From Actinocrispum wychmicini (GTDB lineage: Bacteria > Actinomycetota > Actinomycetes > Mycobacteriales > Pseudonocardiaceae), in the NCBI RefSeq assembly GCF_004345645.1, contig NZ_SLWS01000018.1, positions 62,001 to 126,000 of the forward strand: a stretch of 64,000 nucleotides of DNA, written 5' to 3'. Below are positions 8,079-17,032 of this stretch, piece after piece. The notes beneath the pieces were generated by a model that was given only the letters and a program-made list of their open reading frames with translations, did not search any database and had not been told where the DNA came from. The first letter of the stretch is position 1, and every line of letters starts with the position of its first letter. A program made the translations under genes and the position numbers.

Positions 8079-8876
8079 ATGGCGAGGATCACCGGGCTGG
8101 CGGAGGCCGTCGGCGAACTGGTGCACGACGGCGATGTGGTCGCTCTGGAGGGGTTCACGCACCTCATCCCGTTCGCCGCCGGACACGAGATCATCCGGCA
8201 GGGCCGCAGGGACCTCACGTTGGTGCGGATGACCCCGGATCTGATCTACGACCAGCTCATCGGGGCCGGATGCGCGCGCAAGCTCGTCTTCTCGTGGGGT
8301 GGCAACCCCGGTGTCGGGTCGCTGCACCGGTTCCGGGACGCCGTGCAGCACGCATGGCCTGTGCCACTGGAGATCGAGGAGCACAGTCACGCCGGCATGG
8401 CGAACCGTTACGTCGCCGGCGCCTCCGGGCTGCCGTTCGCCGTCATGCGCGGATACACCGGTACGGACCTGCCGAAACACACCGACACGATCCGGCCGGT
8501 CACGTGCCCCTTCACCGGCGAGGTCCTCACGGCCGTGCCCGCGCTGCGCCCGGACGTGACGATCGTGCACGCGCAACGGGCAGACCGAAAAGGAAACGTG
8601 CAGCTCTGGGGCATCACCGGGATCCAGAAGGAGGCTGTGCTCGCGGCCAGCCGGTCGTTGGTGACGGTCGAGGAGATCGTGGACGAACTCGAGCCGCGAG
8701 TAGGCGCGGTCACGCTACCCGGCTGGGTGGTCACGATGGTCGCGGAAGCCCCTCGTGGTGCGCATCCGTCGTACGCGCATGACTATTACATCCGGGACAA
8801 CGAGTTCTACCAGGAATGGGACACCATCAGCCGGGACCGCGAGTCGTTCGGGCGGTGGCTGGAGGAGATCCGATGA
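8079..8876 (+). CDS. pcaI: 3-Oxoadipate CoA-transferase subunit A
   Basis: A 265-residue class I CoA-transferase alpha chain. Features include DGDVVALEGFTHLIPFAAGHEIIRQ, SWGGNPGVGSLHRFRDA and VTCPFTGEVLTAVPALRPDVTIVHAQRADRKGNVQ. With PcaJ it moves CoA from succinyl-CoA to 3-oxoadipate in the last steps of the beta-ketoadipate pathway. ATG 8079 follows a clear AGGAGG site; the frame upstream is not needed. The pcaJ start overlaps the stop (ATGA), so the subunits are co-translated. Confidence 0.92.
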   Translation: MARITGLAEAVGELVHDGDVVALEGFTHLIPFAAGHEIIRQGRRDLTLVRMTPDLIYDQLIGAGCARKLVFSWGGNPGVGSLHRFRDAVQHAWPVPLEIEEHSHAGMANRYVAGASGLPFAVMRGYTGTDLPKHTDTIRPVTCPFTGEVLTAVPALRPDVTIVHAQRADRKGNVQLWGITGIQKEAVLAASRSLVTVEEIVDELEPRVGAVTLPGWVVTMVAEAPRGAHPSYAHDYYIRDNEFYQEWDTISRDRESFGRWLEEIR

Positions 8877-9559
8877 GCTGGAGCACCGACGAGATGATGA
8901 CCGTCGCCGCGGCTCGCGCGCTGCGGGACGGCACGTCGTGTTTCGTGGGCATCGGGTTGCCGAGCGCCGCGGCGAACCTCGCCCGCGCGACGCACGCGCC
9001 TGACCTGGTGCTGATCTACGAGTCCGGGTGCATCGGCGCGAAGCCCGACCGGCTGCCACTGTCCATTGGCGACGGGATCCTCGCGGAGACCGCGGACACC
9101 GTGGTGAGCGTGCCGGAGGTGTTCAACTACTGGCTGCAACCCGGCCGGATCGACGTCGGCTTCCTTGGCGCCGCGCAGCTCGACCGGTTCGGGAACATCA
9201 ACACGACCGTGATCGGCGACTACCGTGACCCGAAGGTCCGGCTGCCGGGCGCGGGTGGCGCGCCGGAGATCGCCACGGCCTGCCGGGATGTCGTGATCGT
9301 CGTCCGGCAGAGCAGGCGGGCGTTCGCCGAACGGCTGGACTTCATCACGTCCGCTGGCCGGCCCAGCATGATCATCACGGACCTCGGGGTGCTGCGTCCG
9401 GACGATACCGGCGAGTTCACGTTGACCCAGGTCCATCCCGGTGTCGAGGCCGAGCAGGCGGTCGCGGCGACCGGCTGGCCGTTGCGGGTCTCGCCGGACC
9501 TGACCCGGACCGAGCCGCCGACCGAGGACGAACTGGCCGCGTTGCGTGGGCTGAAGTGA
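8873..9559 (+). CDS. pcaJ: 3-Oxoadipate CoA-transferase subunit B
   Basis: A 228-residue beta chain with the family features CFVGIGLPSAAANLARATHAPDLVLIYESGCIGAKP (the glutamate in YESG aligns with the catalytic Glu of class I transferases) and GFLGAAQLDRFGNINTTVIGDY. It forms the heteromeric transferase with PcaI. The ATG overlaps the pcaI stop by four bases, and the stop in turn overlaps the start of pcaB (TGATG). Confidence 0.93.
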   Translation: MSWSTDEMMTVAAARALRDGTSCFVGIGLPSAAANLARATHAPDLVLIYESGCIGAKPDRLPLSIGDGILAETADTVVSVPEVFNYWLQPGRIDVGFLGAAQLDRFGNINTTVIGDYRDPKVRLPGAGGAPEIATACRDVVIVVRQSRRAFAERLDFITSAGRPSMIITDLGVLRPDDTGEFTLTQVHPGVEAEQAVAATGWPLRVSPDLTRTEPPTEDELAALRGLK

Positions 9560-10809
9560 TGTTCGACGAGTTGTTCGGCAAGCTCGACGACACTGCCTGG
9601 CTGCAGGCGATGCTGGACGCGGAGAAGGCGTTGGTGTCCGCACTGGCGCAGGCCGGCCACATCCCCGTCGAAACGGCGGAGGAGATCAAGCGGCACTGCA
9701 CGATCGACGGCATCGACCCGGCTGAGCTCGGGAGGCGGGCGATCGCGGCGGGCAATCCCGTTGTGCCGCTGGTAAAGTTGCTGCGGGAACGAGTTCCGGA
9801 GCACGCGCGATACGTCCACTTCGGAGCGACCAGCCAGGACATCATGGACACGGCCGCGGCCCTGGTCGCCAGCCGGGCGCTCGTCCCGATGACCGCCGAT
9901 GTCGACGCTGCCATGCACAAGTGCCTGCTGCTCGCGGGCGACCACCGCGACACCGTCATGATCGGCCGCACGCTGGGGCAGCAGGCGTCGCCGGTCACGT
10001 TCGGCCTGAAGTGCGCCGGATGGGCGACCGCCCTGTACCGCGCCGTCCACAATGTACGGCGGGTCAGGCTGGACGCCCAACTGGGCGGCGCGGTCGGCAC
10101 GCTCGCGATGATTGGCGACACCAAGGTCTCCGAGTGGTTCGCAGTCAAGGTGGGTCTGACCGAGCCAGTCATCCCCTGGCACACCGACCGGACCAGGCTG
10201 GCCGAGTTGGCCGCCGCGCTTGGCGTGCTGGCCGGTGTGCTCGGCAAGATCGCGTTGGACGTGACCTTGTTGGCACAGACCGAGATCGACGAGGTGCGGG
10301 AGGCCACAGGCGGTGGTTCGTCGACCCTGCCGCACAAGCAGAACCCGACCCGGTCGGTGCTCATCACAGCCGCGGTCCGGCAGGTGCCTGGACTCGTGGC
10401 CACCATGCTCGCCGCGATGCCGCAGGAGAACGAGCGCGCGACCGGCGCCTGGCATGCCGAGTGGGAGACGCTCACGTCTCTGTTGCGGCTCGTCGGCGGC
10501 GCCGCGGCGCGTACCCGGGATCTGCTCGACGGGCTGCAGGTGGACAAGGAACGTATGCGTGTCAACCTGGAGCTCACGAACGGGCTGGTGATGGCCGAGG
10601 CCGTGGTGGCCAGGACAGGCCAACCCGAGGTGGTGGCCGAGATCGTGCGGCGGGCCGCCGAGTCCGGCCAGTCGTTCCGTGCGTGCCTGATCGCCGACCG
10701 GCGCATCAACCTGTCCGAAGAGGACATTGACAGGGCACTGGATCCGGCCGAGTACGTCGGAGTCGCCAACGAGTTCGTCGAGCGGGTGCTGCGGTACCGA
10801 TATGAGTGA
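9559..10809 (+). CDS. pcaB: 3-Carboxy-cis,cis-muconate cycloisomerase
   Basis: 416 residues of the fumarase/aspartase superfamily. The signature GGGSSTLPHKQNPTRS is complete, and YVHFGATSQDIMDTA and WHAEWETL are also present. It converts carboxymuconate, the PcaHG product, to 4-carboxymuconolactone. Its length is normal for PcaB. ATG 9559 overlaps the pcaJ stop; GTG 9556 is the alternative. The next steps (decarboxylase PcaC and lactonase PcaD, often fused as PcaL in actinomycetes) are not encoded nearby. Confidence 0.93.
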   Translation: MFDELFGKLDDTAWLQAMLDAEKALVSALAQAGHIPVETAEEIKRHCTIDGIDPAELGRRAIAAGNPVVPLVKLLRERVPEHARYVHFGATSQDIMDTAAALVASRALVPMTADVDAAMHKCLLLAGDHRDTVMIGRTLGQQASPVTFGLKCAGWATALYRAVHNVRRVRLDAQLGGAVGTLAMIGDTKVSEWFAVKVGLTEPVIPWHTDRTRLAELAAALGVLAGVLGKIALDVTLLAQTEIDEVREATGGGSSTLPHKQNPTRSVLITAAVRQVPGLVATMLAAMPQENERATGAWHAEWETLTSLLRLVGGAAARTRDLLDGLQVDKERMRVNLELTNGLVMAEAVVARTGQPEVVAEIVRRAAESGQSFRACLIADRRINLSEEDIDRALDPAEYVGVANEFVERVLRYRYE

Positions 10810-11563
10810 CTTCGTGCAGTCGCTGGAACGTGGCCTCGCGGTGATCCGGGCGTTCGACGCCGAGCGCCCGGAGCTGACTCTCAGTGAAGTCGCCCGGCTC
10901 ACCGGGCTCAGCCGGGCCGCGGCCCGGCGGTTCCTGCACACCCTCGTGGACCTGGGGTACATGCGGACCGACGGGCGGCTGTTCGCGCTGCGGCCGAAGG
11001 TCCTCGAACTGGGCTTCGCCTACCTGTCCGCGCTCGGCCTGCCCGAGGTCGCCCGGCCGCACCTGGCGAAGCTGGTCGCCGACGTGAACGAGTCGTGCTC
11101 GGTGTCCGTTTTGGACGGACCGGACATCGTGTACGTCGCCCGCGTCCCCACCAGGCGGATCATGACGGTCATGATCAGCGTCGGGACCCGGTTCCCGGCG
11201 CACGCGACCTCCATGGGCCGGGTCCTGCTCGCCGGCCGGGACGACGCCTGGCTTGACTCGTTCCTCGCGGCGAACCCGCCGGGCGCCCGGACGGACCGGA
11301 CGATCACCGACCCGGCCGAGCTCAAGGCGGAGGTGGCGAGAGCCCGCCACCAGGGGTGGGCCCTTGTCGACGAGGAGCTGGAGCACGGCCTGCGGTCGGT
11401 CGCCGCGCCGATCCACGGCCCGGACGGCCGCGTCAGCGCCGCGGTGAACGTCTCGACCCATGTCAGCCGGGGCAGCGCCGACCAGGTCACGGCCGAGGTG
11501 CTGGCACCGCTGCTGGCGGCCGCGGCGGCCATCTCCGCCGACCTCGGCTCCCCGTCGACGTGA
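10802..11563 (+). CDS. pcaR: IclR-family regulator of the pca operon
   Basis: 253 residues: SDFVQSLERGLAVIRAFD, a winged helix with LTLSEVARLTGLSRAAARRFLHTL, and the effector domain with SVLDGPDIVYVARVPTRRIMTV and GTRFPAHATSMGRVLLAG. These match PcaR/PcaU/CatR-type IclR proteins. It is the fourth gene of the pcaIJB unit; ATG 10802 overlaps the end of pcaB by eight bases. It probably binds the tandem palindromes in front of pcaI, with 3-oxoadipate or protocatechuate as effector in related systems. Confidence 0.88.
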   Translation: MSDFVQSLERGLAVIRAFDAERPELTLSEVARLTGLSRAAARRFLHTLVDLGYMRTDGRLFALRPKVLELGFAYLSALGLPEVARPHLAKLVADVNESCSVSVLDGPDIVYVARVPTRRIMTVMISVGTRFPAHATSMGRVLLAGRDDAWLDSFLAANPPGARTDRTITDPAELKAEVARARHQGWALVDEELEHGLRSVAAPIHGPDGRVSAAVNVSTHVSRGSADQVTAEVLAPLLAAAAAISADLGSPST

Positions 11564-11623
11564 TCAACCGTCCGGCTCATGTGACCATGGCTGTGGGTGA
11601 AATCCCCACTAAGATCGACATCC

Positions 11624-12529
11624 ATGACCGACCTCGACCTGAACCTGCTCACGGTCCTCGACGCTTTGTTGCGTGCGGGCAGTGTCACGGCCGCGGCCGA
11701 GAAGCTGCACATGTCGGCCCCCGCGACCAGCCGAGCCCTCGGCCGTCTCCGTAGGACGTTGGATGATCCGCTCTTGGTCCGCGCCGGCCGGGGCCTAGTT
11801 CCGACACCGCTCGCCCTGTCGCTGGCGCCTCAGGTCGGCGCCATCGTGGAACAGGCCCGCGCTCTGCTGACCACCTCGCAGGGCCTGGATCTCTCCACTG
11901 TGGACCGAAGGTTCACAGTCCGCGCCAACGACGGCTGGACCAGCGTTCTCGGCGGGCCACTGCTCGCCCAAGTGAGCTCAGCCGCGCCCGGGATCCGACT
12001 CCGGTTCGCCCCCGAAGGCGACGACGACATCCAACCACTGCGGGACGGCTCGATCGACCTGGACATCGGGGTGATCGACGACCTCGGTCCGGAAATCACC
12101 GTACAACCCCTCTGGCAGGAACCCTGGGTCCCCGTGGTCGCCCCCAACCACCCCCTCACCCACGGCCCGGTCACCTGGCAACGCCTGGTAGCACACCCCT
12201 ACGTCGCGATCTCCCGCCGCGGCCGCTCCACCGGCCCCTACGACGACCTTCTCGCCACCCACGGCCTGCACCGAAAAGTCGTCGCGATCACCCCCACCGC
12301 CACCACAGCCGCCCATCTCCTGTTCGAGTCGGACGTGATCTGCCTCTTCATGGCCACCTTCGCCAAACACGCGGCAAAGCGAATGGGCCTGTGCCCCATC
12401 CGAACACCAGACCCCCTCCCGGTCACGCGAGTGAGCCAGGCCTGGCATCCCCGGTCCGAGAACGACCCGGCCCACCGCTGGCTCCGCGAAACCATCCACA
12501 CCCTGGGCCCGGACAACAACCCGCCCTGA
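11624..12529 (+). CDS. LysR-family transcriptional regulator
   Basis: 301 residues. The N-terminal helix-turn-helix (DLNLLTVLDALLRAGSVTAAAEKLHMSAPATSRALGRLRRTL) is followed by a substrate-binding domain with VRANDGWTSVLGGPLL and HPLTHGPVTWQRLVAHPYVAISRRG. ATG 11624 places the HTH at the usual position. It is co-directional with the pca operon but separated by 60 bases, and converges with the end of the Mce operon (4 bases between stops). No target is apparent; a divergent partner gene, the usual clue for LysR proteins, is absent. Confidence 0.85.
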   Translation: MTDLDLNLLTVLDALLRAGSVTAAAEKLHMSAPATSRALGRLRRTLDDPLLVRAGRGLVPTPLALSLAPQVGAIVEQARALLTTSQGLDLSTVDRRFTVRANDGWTSVLGGPLLAQVSSAAPGIRLRFAPEGDDDIQPLRDGSIDLDIGVIDDLGPEITVQPLWQEPWVPVVAPNHPLTHGPVTWQRLVAHPYVAISRRGRSTGPYDDLLATHGLHRKVVAITPTATTAAHLLFESDVICLFMATFAKHAAKRMGLCPIRTPDPLPVTRVSQAWHPRSENDPAHRWLRETIHTLGPDNNPP

Positions 12530-12533
12530 AACC

Positions 12534-13016
12534 CTAGAACACCTGAATATCCGCGATCTTCCAGGAGTCGCCGGATTGTGTCGCGGTGACCAGGAGTTGG
12601 GCCACCGCGGACTGGTGTTGGTCGCCGGTCACCACCTGGCGGTCCACGAACACAAGAAGTTTGGCTGTGTCGTTGCGCAGCGTGGTTACTCCGATGGAAC
12701 GGACTGCTGTGGTGAGGACCTGGTGGGTGGTGAGGGCGTGGTCCTTGGCGGCGTTGAAGAGGGCGTTGTACTGGGTCATCGCTTGGCCGGTCAGGACTTT
12801 TCCGGCTTCGGCGGCGGTTTGGTCGAGTTGGGTGGGGTCGTAGGAGAAGATGGTTCTTATTGCCCGGCCTACCTGGTCGGTGACTGTTTTGGTGGTGTTC
12901 GCGTCGACCAGGGCCGTGTTGTCGGGGTCGGGCGCTCTGGAGACCATGAACCAGATTGAGGCGACTGTGCACAGGACCGTTATGCCCGCCAAGATTCCGG
13001 CCATGGTCCCTTTCAC
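12534..13016 (-). CDS. Mce-associated membrane protein (second)
   Basis: 160 residues with one N-terminal transmembrane segment (AGILAGITVLCTVASIWFMV) and a periplasmic NTF2-like domain ending VTATQSGDSWKIADIQVF. This is the usual architecture of Mas proteins at the 3' end of mce operons, which are thought to stabilise Mce importers such as Mce4. The GTG start overlaps the stop of the preceding Mas gene. It is the last gene of the leftward operon. Confidence 0.85.
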   Translation of the reverse strand: MKGTMAGILAGITVLCTVASIWFMVSRAPDPDNTALVDANTTKTVTDQVGRAIRTIFSYDPTQLDQTAAEAGKVLTGQAMTQYNALFNAAKDHALTTHQVLTTAVRSIGVTTLRNDTAKLLVFVDRQVVTGDQHQSAVAQLLVTATQSGDSWKIADIQVF

Positions 13017-13486
13017 GTGCCCACCGCTTCCAAGGCGCTGACTTTCCAGCCGTCCGGGGTCTTGGTGAGGTCCATGTCCAGGCGGCTGACAGTGGGGGTC
13101 GGCGAGCCGCCGTTCAGGGACAGTGAGACTTCCATGGCCGCGATCATGTTCGCGGTTCCGGTGTGGGTGTTCAGGTTCGTGACGGCTGCGGTCACGACTC
13201 GCGCTGTGGCAATGGTTTTCGTGCTCGTCGCGTTGGCTTTGTCCGCGTCCTGGTTACGTGTCAGGCGATCCAGCAGGGGGCCTGTGGCTGCGTTGCGCCA
13301 TCGGGTGAAGTCCGGGTTCCGGTAGTCGACCGTGTTCAGGTCGATGGCGTACCGCTGGCCGTCCTGCAGGACCGCATCCCGGACCTTGGCCAGGTCGGCG
13401 GTGTCCGAGTGCCACCAGCGCCAGCCGGTGACGCCCGCCGCCACGATGGACAACACCGCCAGCACGGCGAGCACCCGGACGATCAT
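13013..13486 (-). CDS. Mce-associated membrane protein (first)
   Basis: 157 residues: one transmembrane helix (MIVRVLAVLAVLSIVAAGVTG) then a soluble domain with DGQRYAIDLNTVDYRN and a C-terminal KTPDGWKVSALEAVG. It resembles the neighbouring Mas protein in layout. ATG 13486 overlaps the mceF stop by four bases. A longer frame to 13735 runs inside mceF and is rejected. Confidence 0.85.
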   Translation of the reverse strand: MIVRVLAVLAVLSIVAAGVTGWRWWHSDTADLAKVRDAVLQDGQRYAIDLNTVDYRNPDFTRWRNAATGPLLDRLTRNQDADKANATSTKTIATARVVTAAVTNLNTHTGTANMIAAMEVSLSLNGGSPTPTVSRLDMDLTKTPDGWKVSALEAVGT

Positions 13487-14697
13487 TGCGGCAGCCCCAG
13501 GAGTTGGCCCATGGTGTGCAGGACCGGGTTGCCCGAACTGAGGCCGATCACGCCCGGCGCCTGCGGCGGTGGTGGGGCCACCTGTTTCGGCATGCCGGCG
13601 AAGGGGGCGTTCTGGGAACCACGCACGCCGATCGGACTGTTCGGCGGCTCGGCGCAGTAGGCGTTGCGGTTCACCGGCGCCGGGTCGACTTGGCTGGCGC
13701 TGCGCTGCTTTGTCCCCTCGTAGCCCCTCGTGCACGGCGGCGGGTCGAAGAAGTTCAGCATGATGCCCAGATGTCCGGTGCCGTCCGGCGCGGTGCTCGG
13801 GGTGAACGCCGAGATCACCGGGTAGGCCACCATGAACTGCTCGATCGCCGACGTCCGCGAGGTGGTGATCGTCGTGGTGGTCAACAGGTTCGCGAACACC
13901 ACACCCAGGTCCGGCCCGGACTCCCGCAGGATGTCGACGACCTGGTTGGCCACCTGCGGGGTCACGTCGATGAGCTTGCGCAGGTCCGGGTCGGACGTCT
14001 TCAACTGCGCGGCCAGCTTGGCCAGGCCCGCGCTGAAGTCCAGGAGCTTCTGGGCGTCCGCCTGCTGGCGCTCCAACACGGTCCGGCCCGTCCGCAGCAA
14101 GTCAGCGGTCTGCGGCACGTGCTGGGCGGCGGTCGCGGTGAACTGGCCGGTGGCGTCAAGCAGTCGCTGCAGGTCCGGGCCGGCCCCAGCGAACGCGGTG
14201 TTCAGCTCGTCGACCACGGTCCGCAACGACTCAGTCGGCACCCCGCGCACAAAACCGTCCAGATTGGACAGCACAGTGTCGGCGGCCGGCGGGATCGCGG
14301 TCCGGTCACGGGGGATCACCGAACCACCCACGAGATAAGGCCCGGCGGGCGATGTCGGCTGGAGATCCACGTACTGCTCGCCGATCGCCGACCGGTTCGC
14401 CACCACCGCCCGGGTCGACGCCGGGATCGACGGCCCCGACGAGTCCATCTGCAGGTCGACGTCCACCCCGTCCTGGGCCAGGTGCAACTGCCCGACCCGG
14501 CCGACGGTCACCCCGCGATACGTCACCTCCGCGTTCGTGAAGATGCCCCCGGAATCAGGCAGCTGAACGGTAACGATGTATCCGGAAGCGCCGAACAAGC
14601 GATCCAGACCCGCGTACCGAGCACCGGCGTAGACCACCGCGACGACCGCGATCACCACGAACGCCACGACCCGGACCCGCACTCCCCTGGTGAGCAT
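13483..14697 (-). CDS. mceF: Mce family protein MceF (substrate-binding subunit)
   Basis: About 404 residues: an N-terminal transmembrane anchor (VRVVAFVVIAVVAVVYAGARY), one MlaD/Mce domain (YIVTVQLPDSGGIFTNAEVTYRGVTVGRVG), and a long helical region. The C-terminus is Pro/Asn-rich (NRNAYCAEPPNSPIG). The six MceA-F chains form a heterohexameric tube carrying lipids across the periplasm. ATG 14697 overlaps the mceE stop; GTG 14700 is possible. Confidence 0.92.
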   Translation of the reverse strand: MLTRGVRVRVVAFVVIAVVAVVYAGARYAGLDRLFGASGYIVTVQLPDSGGIFTNAEVTYRGVTVGRVGQLHLAQDGVDVDLQMDSSGPSIPASTRAVVANRSAIGEQYVDLQPTSPAGPYLVGGSVIPRDRTAIPPAADTVLSNLDGFVRGVPTESLRTVVDELNTAFAGAGPDLQRLLDATGQFTATAAQHVPQTADLLRTGRTVLERQQADAQKLLDFSAGLAKLAAQLKTSDPDLRKLIDVTPQVANQVVDILRESGPDLGVVFANLLTTTTITTSRTSAIEQFMVAYPVISAFTPSTAPDGTGHLGIMLNFFDPPPCTRGYEGTKQRSASQVDPAPVNRNAYCAEPPNSPIGVRGSQNAPFAGMPKQVAPPPPQAPGVIGLSSGNPVLHTMGQLLGLPQ

Positions 14698-15857
14698 CAC
14701 TTGCCTCCCAACAGGAGCCCGAGCAGCCCACCCAACGGCGACTGGTCAATCGACGGCGCCGGGTTCTGCGGAACGTTGGCCGGCGCGATCGGGATCGGCA
14801 ACGGAACCAGCCCGTTGTTGTTCCCATAAGGCTTTCCGGGCGGCGCCAGAATGGTCTGGCCAGAGTTGCTCAGGTTGCCCAGGATCTCGCTGAAGTCGAG
14901 ACTCAGCTTGGCGTCCACGTTGAAGTAGTCGCCGCGGACCGCGTTCACCGCGTACGACGGATACGGGTACGTGACGAGGTACTCCAAGGCGACCGGGAGA
15001 CTGTCCCCGGCCTCCACCAGCTTCTGCAGCGTCGGCTGGAGCAGCTTCAAGTCCGCGACCAGGTCGTTGCGGCTGCGGTTCACCACGTCCGTCGCGGTCC
15101 CGGCCAGCTTGTCCAACGCCTGCAGCATGTCCACGAGCTGGCCGCGTTGACTCTCCAGCACCTTGAGGCCGGGCGCGAGGTTGTCCAGCGCGTTGGTCAG
15201 GTTCCCGGTCTGCTGGGTGAGCGTCCCGGACAGCTTGTTCAGCCCGTCGATCGCGCGGACGATGTTGTCCCGCTGGCCGTCCAGGTTCGCGACCAGCGTG
15301 TTCACATTGGACAGCAGCGACCTGACCTGGGTCTCGTTGCCGGACAACGCCTTGTTCATCTCGGTGACGATGTCGTGCAACTGTCCGACACCACCGCCGT
15401 TGAGCAGCATCGACAACGCGCCGAGGACCTCTTCGACCTCCGGGTTGCGGTTGGTCCGGCTCAACGGCACCACAGCGCCCTCAGCGAGCCGGCCCTGCGG
15501 CTGTTCACCGACCGGCGAACGCAGTTGAACGTACTTCTCGCCGAGCAGGCTGGACTGGCGCAACTCGGCGCCACTGTTGGCGGGCAACGTGACCGACCCG
15601 TTGATCACCATGCTGACCAGGACCATCTTGTTGTCCGGGGTCAGGTCGATCTTGGCCACCCGGCCGACGGACACGTCGTTGACCTTCACACTCGCCTGCG
15701 GCACCAGGTCGAGCACGTCCCCGAACTGGGCCGTCACCGCGAACGGGTGGTCGCCGACGTCGGCCCCGCCGGGCAAAGGCGTGTTGTACAGCCCGCCGAA
15801 GCCACCCACACTGCACCCGGACAGCAGCAGGACCAGAGCGATGACGAGCCGCCTCAT
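14697..15857 (-). CDS. mceE: Mce family lipoprotein MceE (LprN-like)
   Basis: 386 residues. The signal peptide ends in a lipobox (LVLLLSGCSVGG), as in the lipoprotein E member of mce operons. The Mce domain is VTAQFGDVLDLVPQASVKVNDVSVGRVAKID, followed by a coiled-coil helical region (residues 150-280) and a Pro/Gly-rich tail. The start overlaps the mceD stop (ATGA). It probably anchors the complex to the membrane. Confidence 0.93.
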   Translation of the reverse strand: MRRLVIALVLLLSGCSVGGFGGLYNTPLPGGADVGDHPFAVTAQFGDVLDLVPQASVKVNDVSVGRVAKIDLTPDNKMVLVSMVINGSVTLPANSGAELRQSSLLGEKYVQLRSPVGEQPQGRLAEGAVVPLSRTNRNPEVEEVLGALSMLLNGGGVGQLHDIVTEMNKALSGNETQVRSLLSNVNTLVANLDGQRDNIVRAIDGLNKLSGTLTQQTGNLTNALDNLAPGLKVLESQRGQLVDMLQALDKLAGTATDVVNRSRNDLVADLKLLQPTLQKLVEAGDSLPVALEYLVTYPYPSYAVNAVRGDYFNVDAKLSLDFSEILGNLSNSGQTILAPPGKPYGNNNGLVPLPIPIAPANVPQNPAPSIDQSPLGGLLGLLLGGK

Positions 15858-17032
15858 CGGGACATCACATCCAGCAACGGCACCGGCAGCGGCGGCAGCT
15901 TTCCCTGTTGCAGCGCGGCCAACGTGTCCGCGACGGACGGCAGCTTCAACGTCCCGTCCAGCACGGGCGCGAGCTGGTTGCAGATGTCGTTCAGGGTCTG
16001 CGGGACGCCTTTGGGCGCGGACTGGGCGATCAGCTTGCAGACCATCAGGATCGGCGGATTCGTGAGCTCGTTGATGTCCGCGCGGACACCGATGCTGCCG
16101 GACGCCGCGTCGTAGGAGTTGATCAGGTTGGTGGCACCGACCGGGGCCACGTCCAGGATCTCGGCCAACGCGGCCCGCTGGTCCACGAGCGCCTTGGTCA
16201 CACCGGTGAGCTTCTGCACGTTGTCGGCCAGCAGGTCCTTGTTCTGGCCGACGAAGTCCCGCACCTCGCCCAACGCGACCGCGAGGGAACTCAACGCGTT
16301 CGCCACGTCCTGCCGGTCGTCGGCGAGGAACGTGCTGACGTCGCCGAGCCGGCCATAGAACTCGTGCACCGCGTTGTCGCTGTTGGCCAGGGCCTGGGTG
16401 AACTTGCCGAGGCTGTCCACGGTCGAGAACAGGTCCTCGCGGGAGTTCGACAAGGTCGCGGCGGCGTCCGCCAACTGGCGCACGGTGTCATGCAGGTTCT
16501 GGCCGTTGCCCTTCAACGTGCCTGCAAGCGAGTTCAGGAGATCCGACACGGCCCCGTTCTTGTTGGCACCGTTCGGGCCTAGCTGGGTCGTCAGCTTGTT
16601 CACGCTCGCGTACAGGTCGTCCAACTCGACCGGCGACGCGGTCCGCGCCCGCTGCAGGACCGTGCCGGACGCCATCTCCTGGCCGCTTGTGTACGCCGGG
16701 GTGAGCTGGACGTACCGGTCGCTGACCAGGCTCGGCGCGACGATGACCGCCTGCGCGTCGGCCGGGACCCGCACGTCGGAGTCCAGGATCATGTCGACCT
16801 TGACCTGGTCACCCTCGGGCTGCACGGCGGTGATCTGCCCGACCGGGACACCGAGCACCCGGACCGCGGAGCCGGAGTAGACGCCGACCGTCCGGTCGAA
16901 GTACGCGGTGACCCGAAGCCCGGTCGGCGTCCGCAGCGCCCACCAGAGCCCGGTGGCCAGCAGCAACCCGAGAACGCACGCGATGACGACCGTGCGGACC
17001 GCGTTGAGCTGGGTGTGCGACTTGATGGTCAA
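15854..17032 (-). CDS. mceD: Mce family protein MceD
   Basis: 392 residues: a transmembrane anchor (LNAVRTVVIACVLGLLLATGLWWAL), an Mce domain (VTAYFDRTVGVYSGSAVRVLGVPVGQITAV) and a helical C-terminal half. The start is a TTG at 17032 that overlaps the mceC stop (TTGA) and gives the N-terminus MTIKSHTQLN. Extending upstream would run through mceC. The C-terminal PPLPVPLLDVMSR segment is Pro-rich. Confidence 0.9.
   Translation of the reverse strand: MTIKSHTQLNAVRTVVIACVLGLLLATGLWWALRTPTGLRVTAYFDRTVGVYSGSAVRVLGVPVGQITAVQPEGDQVKVDMILDSDVRVPADAQAVIVAPSLVSDRYVQLTPAYTSGQEMASGTVLQRARTASPVELDDLYASVNKLTTQLGPNGANKNGAVSDLLNSLAGTLKGNGQNLHDTVRQLADAAATLSNSREDLFSTVDSLGKFTQALANSDNAVHEFYGRLGDVSTFLADDRQDVANALSSLAVALGEVRDFVGQNKDLLADNVQKLTGVTKALVDQRAALAEILDVAPVGATNLINSYDAASGSIGVRADINELTNPPILMVCKLIAQSAPKGVPQTLNDICNQLAPVLDGTLKLPSVADTLAALQQGKLPPLPVPLLDVMSR

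Noticed and set aside
13486..14829. A 447-residue open frame on the plus strand across mceF/mceE
   Set aside because: Antisense to the Mce genes, which have clear domains and overlapping starts; no motif or ribosome site.
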